From Methanomicrobiales archaeon (GTDB taxonomy: Archaea > Halobacteriota > Methanomicrobia > Methanomicrobiales > Methanoculleaceae), in the NCBI GenBank assembly GCA_012510335.1, contig JAAZIF010000048.1, positions 1 to 10,579 on the forward strand: a stretch of DNA of 10,579 nt. The letters are read 5' to 3'. Position 1 is the stretch's first letter. Each line of letters begins with the position of its first letter. Under the pieces are notes generated by a model, which was given only the letters and a program-made list of their open reading frames with translations, made no database searches and was not told where the DNA came from. Position numbers and translations under genes: made by a program. This document shows positions 7,141 to 10,579 of the stretch, piece after piece.

Positions 7141-9614
7141 CTATCACCTAACCTCGGAAGGATGTTATTCACCACATCCTGCGGCAGCAGATCCAGCAGC
7201 ATGGAGTTTACTGTGCGCAGGTTGTCTATATCGGCTTTAGCGAGATAGGCATCTCCCCGTCTCTTCAGATCAAAGAATGTCCGGGTGTCATCATATTCAT
7301 CCGGATCTTCTATAAGATCCTTATAGATCTGAGTAACATACCAATCCTGAGACCAGTACAGCAGTCTTCCTGAACGGGCGTGGAAATCATCGCATAACTC
7401 TTCAAATTCATTGGATTTGAGAGAGATTGCGCGCTCTGCTGAGTTGATCAACCTTTCCAGAGTCCTGATCTCTGAGGGTAATATCCCCTGCATGCCTTCC
7501 ATATCACCGTAGATATCCTTCATTTCGTCAAGCTCTCTTTCACGCATTACCTGCATGTGATCTCGCCGTATCTCATCCAGCATTCTTCTGGAGGCAAGCT
7601 GATCCTCATGCATCTTCATCATGGACTCGGGATCATCGCGGCGCATATCAGATGCTTTTTCGTTGATCTCCCTGACCCTATCAAGCCTCGAATCATCAAT
7701 ATCATCTGATATTTCATCAATACGCTGTAGCATCTCTTCAGCATTCTCAGCTATCTCCTGAGCGGAAGGCATGTTAACCTCCCCGCTGTATGTCCCTTCA
7801 AAGGTTGCACCTATCGACGGGACAGATACCTCGATATGGATATTCTCTGCGTTGTTTATCTCGTAGTTGCAGATCAGTTCATCGCCGGTCTTTATGATGC
7901 CACGATCGAAATCTGAACCGGAGATCTTCAGGACTCCGATGAAGCGGTTATCTGTGATGGGAAATTGTATATTTCCCTCCCAGAGGTTGATGTTTAGAAT
8001 CGTCTTCGCATCCCCGGCTTTGATGTCGGCGGTTGAGCGGAGAGAAATAACGCCCTCTTTAGGCAGATCGTCACCCTCTCTCACAAGGTAATGCAGCACA
8101 GAGTTACTCTCCAATTTTTTAAGGATTTCCAGACCTATGGAGTGGGATGCCGGGATGGAGACCGAGCTGACAAGAGTCCTTGTGATAACGATCGTGCTGG
8201 ATGGGAGGGGGATGGCCTGACCGGACCTATCGTAGACAGATACCGTGAATCTGTTCTCCCCCATCTTCATAAGCGACAGAGAAACTGAAGATTTATCTTC
8301 CAGAGGAACCCTTCCTGTCGTCGTCCCGGTGTCATTGCTCACTATCTCAAAAGTAAACCCGCCATATCCAGAACCGTTCAGGCGAACAACTGCTTTTGTG
8401 GATTCAGCGGTTGTTCTGGCGATATATCTGAATGAAATATCTTTTGCATTCAAAGCCCCTCCAGACGATTTTGAAACAACAGAACCCTTGCCTGAATCTG
8501 ATATGCTGTCCCAGTCAATTGATTCGGCATAGATGCTTGCTCCTTCTGCAACAGCGGTCATCGGGTTCAAATCCATGGCCGCTTTGATCCCTAACCGGGA
8601 AGCAACCTCGTCGCGGAGTGGTTTATAGTTAGGTGGACCGCCGATGAATACGATCTTCTCTATATCGTCGGGTTTGAGGTTAACCTTTGCAAGGGCTTCG
8701 CGTGTTGCCTCAACCGTGGAATCCACAAGATCCCCGATCAGGCCATTTAATCGGGATCGGGTGAGGGAGATATCGATGTAGATCTCGTTTCCTTCCAGGT
8801 CGACCGTCCGTATCTCGAATTCTCCAAGATAAATTTGTGTCTCCTCCTGAGTGGATAACCCGATCTTCGCCCACTCAACTGAACGCTCCGCATAACGACA
8901 GAGTGTCTTATATCGCGGATCGCTCTGAAAATCTGGAGGTAGTACAAAGTTCTCCAGAAGCCAGGGAGTGAGGATCTCTGTGAAGATCTTGCGGTCTATA
9001 TCGCGCCCGCCGCACATCTCGATCCCTCCCTGCGTCAGGAGGTTAACTTTCCCTCCGATGTTCTCGGCAATCGAGACATCGAATGTTCCACCTCCAAGAT
9101 CATAGATGATGAAGATCCCATCCTGTTTTTTGGTCTTCATCAGACTCATGATCGCAGCGACAGGCTCTTGCATGAGGGCGACCTTTCCAAGCCCTGCCAT
9201 CGCTGCAGCCCTCTTTGTCGCATCCTTCTTCGTCTGATTGAAGGCAGCAGGAACGGTTATCACAGTGGCAGCGCCCTTGCTCGTGCGAACCTCCTCCGGG
9301 AGATAGCCAAACAAGACACGCAAAATCTCGGCGCTGCATTCTACAGGCGTCAGCATAACATTTGCGCCAGGGAGTTCGATTTTTTTGTCTGTTCCCATAA
9401 AACGCTTGAACAATACAGCAGTGTTGTTAGGATAAGCAGGGGCCTGGTTATAAGCCTTCATCCCATAGAACCGGCGACCTTTCCTATCGATGAAGATGAC
9501 CGACGGTGTTACATCGTTTTGATCGGGGCTCTTCCAGATCCTGATATCCTCGCCATCATACGAGCATACGGCACTATTTGTCGTACCGAGATCGATTCCA
9601 ACATATGTTCTCAT
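7137..9614 (-). CDS. Divergent Hsp70-like protein with inserted beta segment and long helical tail
   Basis: Protein of 825 residues (DnaK is 608). Residues 1-365 form an Hsp70 nucleotide-binding domain: GIDLGTTNS at 6-14, PAAFNQTKKDATKRA at 122-136, DLGGGTFDVS at 172-181 and GGPPNYKPL at 325-333, the last replacing the usual GGSTRVP. The DnaK linker (VLLLDVTP) is missing. In its place come a Ser/Gly-rich stretch (370-388) and a beta-rich segment of about 95 residues (390-485). Residues about 490-605 then align by eye with the DnaK beta substrate-binding domain: SIGLEIL for SLGIETL, LPKEG for IPTRK, INLWEGN for IHVMQGE. Residues 613-750 are highly charged and helical, probably coiled coil, and the C-terminal helical region runs to 825. 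The ATG lies one base after the upstream stop (TAA-A-ATG), so translation is coupled. ATP-driven client binding is expected from the family; the client is unknown. The DNA is less GC-rich than dnaK. Confidence 0.92.
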   Translation of the reverse strand: MRTYVGIDLGTTNSAVCSYDGEDIRIWKSPDQNDVTPSVIFIDRKGRRFYGMKAYNQAPAYPNNTAVLFKRFMGTDKKIELPGANVMLTPVECSAEILRVLFGYLPEEVRTSKGAATVITVPAAFNQTKKDATKRAAAMAGLGKVALMQEPVAAIMSLMKTKKQDGIFIIYDLGGGTFDVSIAENIGGKVNLLTQGGIEMCGGRDIDRKIFTEILTPWLLENFVLPPDFQSDPRYKTLCRYAERSVEWAKIGLSTQEETQIYLGEFEIRTVDLEGNEIYIDISLTRSRLNGLIGDLVDSTVEATREALAKVNLKPDDIEKIVFIGGPPNYKPLRDEVASRLGIKAAMDLNPMTAVAEGASIYAESIDWDSISDSGKGSVVSKSSGGALNAKDISFRYIARTTAESTKAVVRLNGSGYGGFTFEIVSNDTGTTTGRVPLEDKSSVSLSLMKMGENRFTVSVYDRSGQAIPLPSSTIVITRTLVSSVSIPASHSIGLEILKKLESNSVLHYLVREGDDLPKEGVISLRSTADIKAGDAKTILNINLWEGNIQFPITDNRFIGVLKISGSDFDRGIIKTGDELICNYEINNAENIHIEVSVPSIGATFEGTYSGEVNMPSAQEIAENAEEMLQRIDEISDDIDDSRLDRVREINEKASDMRRDDPESMMKMHEDQLASRRMLDEIRRDHMQVMRERELDEMKDIYGDMEGMQGILPSEIRTLERLINSAERAISLKSNEFEELCDDFHARSGRLLYWSQDWYVTQIYKDLIEDPDEYDDTRTFFDLKRRGDAYLAKADIDNLRTVNSMLLDLLPQDVVNNILPRLGDR

Positions 9615-9615
9615 T

Positions 9616-10134
9616 TTATCTTCTCAAAAGAACAACACCGCTGCTGGCGAGTCCTGATTCACCTGTGATTATAGGTTCAATCATCTGGTCAACAAATAAC
9701 TCATCATTTTCATCAAAATCGTCCATATTCATGACCGTCACCGACATCCCCTGCTCATACTTCTGATCCGTGAGATCCACGATCTGCAGTCCTGCCTCTT
9801 CGATAACATCCTGAATCTTCCTTCGAAACCAGGGATAACTGCTCCTGTATTTCTTCCTGTTTGGTTCGTCAAGTTTCATCATCATGTTTTCAAAAGTTGA
9901 ATTGAAGCGGAAACTTTCTTTTGCGAGGGTGATTATTGCAGGAGAGACATTTATTCCGGCAGTCCCCACAGAGATCTTCTCCTCGGCCCGGGGGATCACC
10001 TCTATGGCTGTTTCGGTATCGATCGGTGCTGATTTTGTTATGGTGGATAGGTATTTTGTTCTCATACCTCCCGCTTTCGGGGCTGATCTTCTGCCCCTCT
10101 CATCTGTGGATTTAGACTCTGACCGCTTTGCCAT
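9616..10134 (-). CDS. Small protein with GrpE-like C-terminus, putative exchange factor
   Basis: Protein of 172 residues, first gene of the three-gene operon. Residues 1-25 are basic and low-complexity (Lys, Arg, Ser); 65-115 are helical, with an aromatic basic patch near 95-106 (YRSSYPWFRRK); 108-170 look like the beta wing of GrpE. In that wing, IEEAGLQIVDLTDQKY (111-126) matches the GrpE pattern of helix, Gly, then I..I then F/Y-D, and the stretch from 143 to 170, with FVDQMIEPIIT, ends in SGVVLL much as GrpE ends in AKVVVS. The long N-terminal GrpE dimer helix is not evident. With an Hsp70 immediately downstream, a nucleotide exchange role is the best guess; it remains an inference from weak similarity. 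The ATG at 10134 is preferred over the ATG at 10065 because a TATA box lies 28 bases upstream, the geometry of a leaderless message; GGAGGT before the internal ATG is too close to serve it. The stop is TAA at 9616-9618. Confidence 0.75.
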   Translation of the reverse strand: MAKRSESKSTDERGRRSAPKAGGMRTKYLSTITKSAPIDTETAIEVIPRAEEKISVGTAGINVSPAIITLAKESFRFNSTFENMMMKLDEPNRKKYRSSYPWFRRKIQDVIEEAGLQIVDLTDQKYEQGMSVTVMNMDDFDENDELFVDQMIEPIITGESGLASSGVVLLRR

Positions 10135-10157
10135 ACCTTGAGTGTTGAAAATATAGG

Positions 10158-10166
10158 ATTATAAAT
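10158..10166 (-). promoter_or_regulatory. TATA box of the GrpE-like/Hsp70-like/AAA+ operon
   Basis: The minus strand reads ATTTATAAT, centred 28 bases before the ATG at 10134, nearly the same geometry as at purH. Transcription would begin close to the start codon. The only AAGGT upstream directly abuts the ATG, so it cannot act as a normal Shine-Dalgarno site. A leaderless transcript is likely. Confidence 0.6.
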
Positions 10167-10325
10167 CTGTTGAAAATTGCCCGATTTCTAAACCATTGAT
10201 CTTCCGGGATTTGGAGGCTGCCGCCGGCGATGTGGAGCTCCTTCCTCCGATGAGATAAGAATCCAGGCCCACGATCTACCATCGGCATCGGGTTAAGTCA
10301 TCATTCTGCACCCTTCTTCCAGCTC

Positions 10326-10379
10326 AAACTCCCGCGGAGATCAGGCGCATGAGGCTATCCATCTTCATGACGGGAGTTT
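10326..10379. repeat. Nested inverted repeat between operon and membrane-protein gene
   Basis: AAACTCCCG (10326-10334) and CGGGAGTTT (10371-10379) are perfect 9-bp inverted arms 36 bases apart. Within the loop CATGA (10348-10352) and TCATG (10365-10369) form a second pair. It lies 36 bases past the stop of the upstream membrane-protein gene and could be a 3' hairpin, an RNA element or a regulator site. The rest of 10167-10414 holds nothing else I can name apart from a TATA-like TTTTATATG at 10377-10385, overlapping the right arm, and the palindrome GGAGCTCC near 10232. Confidence 0.4.
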
Positions 10380-10414
10380 TATATGCGCGGGGTGAAGGGA
10401 GAGAGCGGGAGGGC

Positions 10415-10579
10415 TCAAAGTATCCCCACAATACCCAATACGAATCTTAAACCAATTATCAGGCCGGCAATGATAAGGAGCGCCAGGATAACTAAGATAG
10501 CAGTCACCTGAGCGTTGAATCTATTTATATACGCGGTATCGATAGAGAGCTGTTCTGCCGTTGCTGGCAATTTTGCGAA
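10415..10579 (-). CDS. C-terminal end of a small membrane protein (partial)
   Basis: An open frame on the minus strand enters at the window edge and ends at TGA (10415-10417), giving the last 54 residues. A hydrophilic part (residues 1-24 of the fragment) containing AEQLSIDTAYINRFN is followed by a strongly hydrophobic helix at about 25-44 (starting VTAILVILALLIIAGL). A single Arg and a second hydrophobic stretch then run to the end (45-54). This is the pattern of a C-terminal transmembrane anchor or of the last helix of a membrane protein. The start lies outside the window and I do not recognise the family. It has the same direction as the Hsp70-like operon but is 280 bases upstream, and that operon has its own TATA box, so joint expression is not shown. 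The regular coding pattern and typical codon use make it likely to be real. Confidence 0.6.
   Translation of the reverse strand, partial: FAKLPATAEQLSIDTAYINRFNAQVTAILVILALLIIAGLIIGLRFVLGIVGIL

Noticed and set aside
10324..10368. Minus-strand mini-ORF of 14 codons in the nested inverted repeat
   Set aside because: The TATA-like element is only about 10 bases away, there is no ribosome site, and the length is easily met by chance.
1..10579. CRISPR arrays, tRNA or rRNA genes
   Set aside because: No regularly spaced repeats, cloverleaf-like stretches or rRNA motifs were found on reading either strand.

Overview
The window looks like chromosomal DNA from a methanogenic archaeon, most likely of the Methanomicrobiales (Methanoculleus-like). 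This is inferred from three things: archaeal TATA boxes about 28 bases before start codons, oligo-T terminators, and a bacterial-type DnaK/DnaJ/GrpE set in GC-rich DNA. No rRNA or marker gene is present, so the genus is a guess.

Layout. (1) 29-3526, minus strand: a tight operon grpE-dnaK-dnaJ, the complete canonical Hsp70 machine. (2) 3527-3778: a divergent promoter region with TATA elements for both sides, a 12-base-period direct repeat and a perfect 8+2+8 inverted repeat that could be an operator. (3) 3779-5263, plus strand: purH, the bifunctional enzyme for the last two steps of IMP synthesis, followed by a T7 terminator. (4) 5264-5721: a gene-free convergent region with several palindromes, an oligo-T terminator for the minus strand and a possible relic of an IS200/IS605-type end. 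(5) 5722-10134, minus strand: a three-gene operon coding for a small protein with a GrpE-like C-terminus, a divergent 825-residue Hsp70-like protein, and a single-domain AAA+ ATPase with an unrecognised N-terminal half. The genes are separated by 1 base or overlap by 4. (6) 10135-10414: intergenic, with a TATA box for the three-gene operon and a nested inverted repeat. (7) 10415-10579, minus strand: the C-terminal end of a small membrane protein running off the window.

How they fit. The second operon repeats the order of the first: exchange-factor-like, then Hsp70, then partner. The partner is an AAA+ ATPase instead of a J protein. In the Hsp70-like protein the nucleotide-binding domain is recognisable, the conserved DnaK linker is absent, and a beta-rich segment is inserted before a recognisable substrate-binding-like domain. 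A long charged helical region follows. The operon has lower GC than dnaK and purH in the stretches counted. Together this suggests a specialised, probably acquired, Hsp70/AAA+ module whose substrate and purpose cannot be read from the sequence. It is the best candidate here for an undescribed system.
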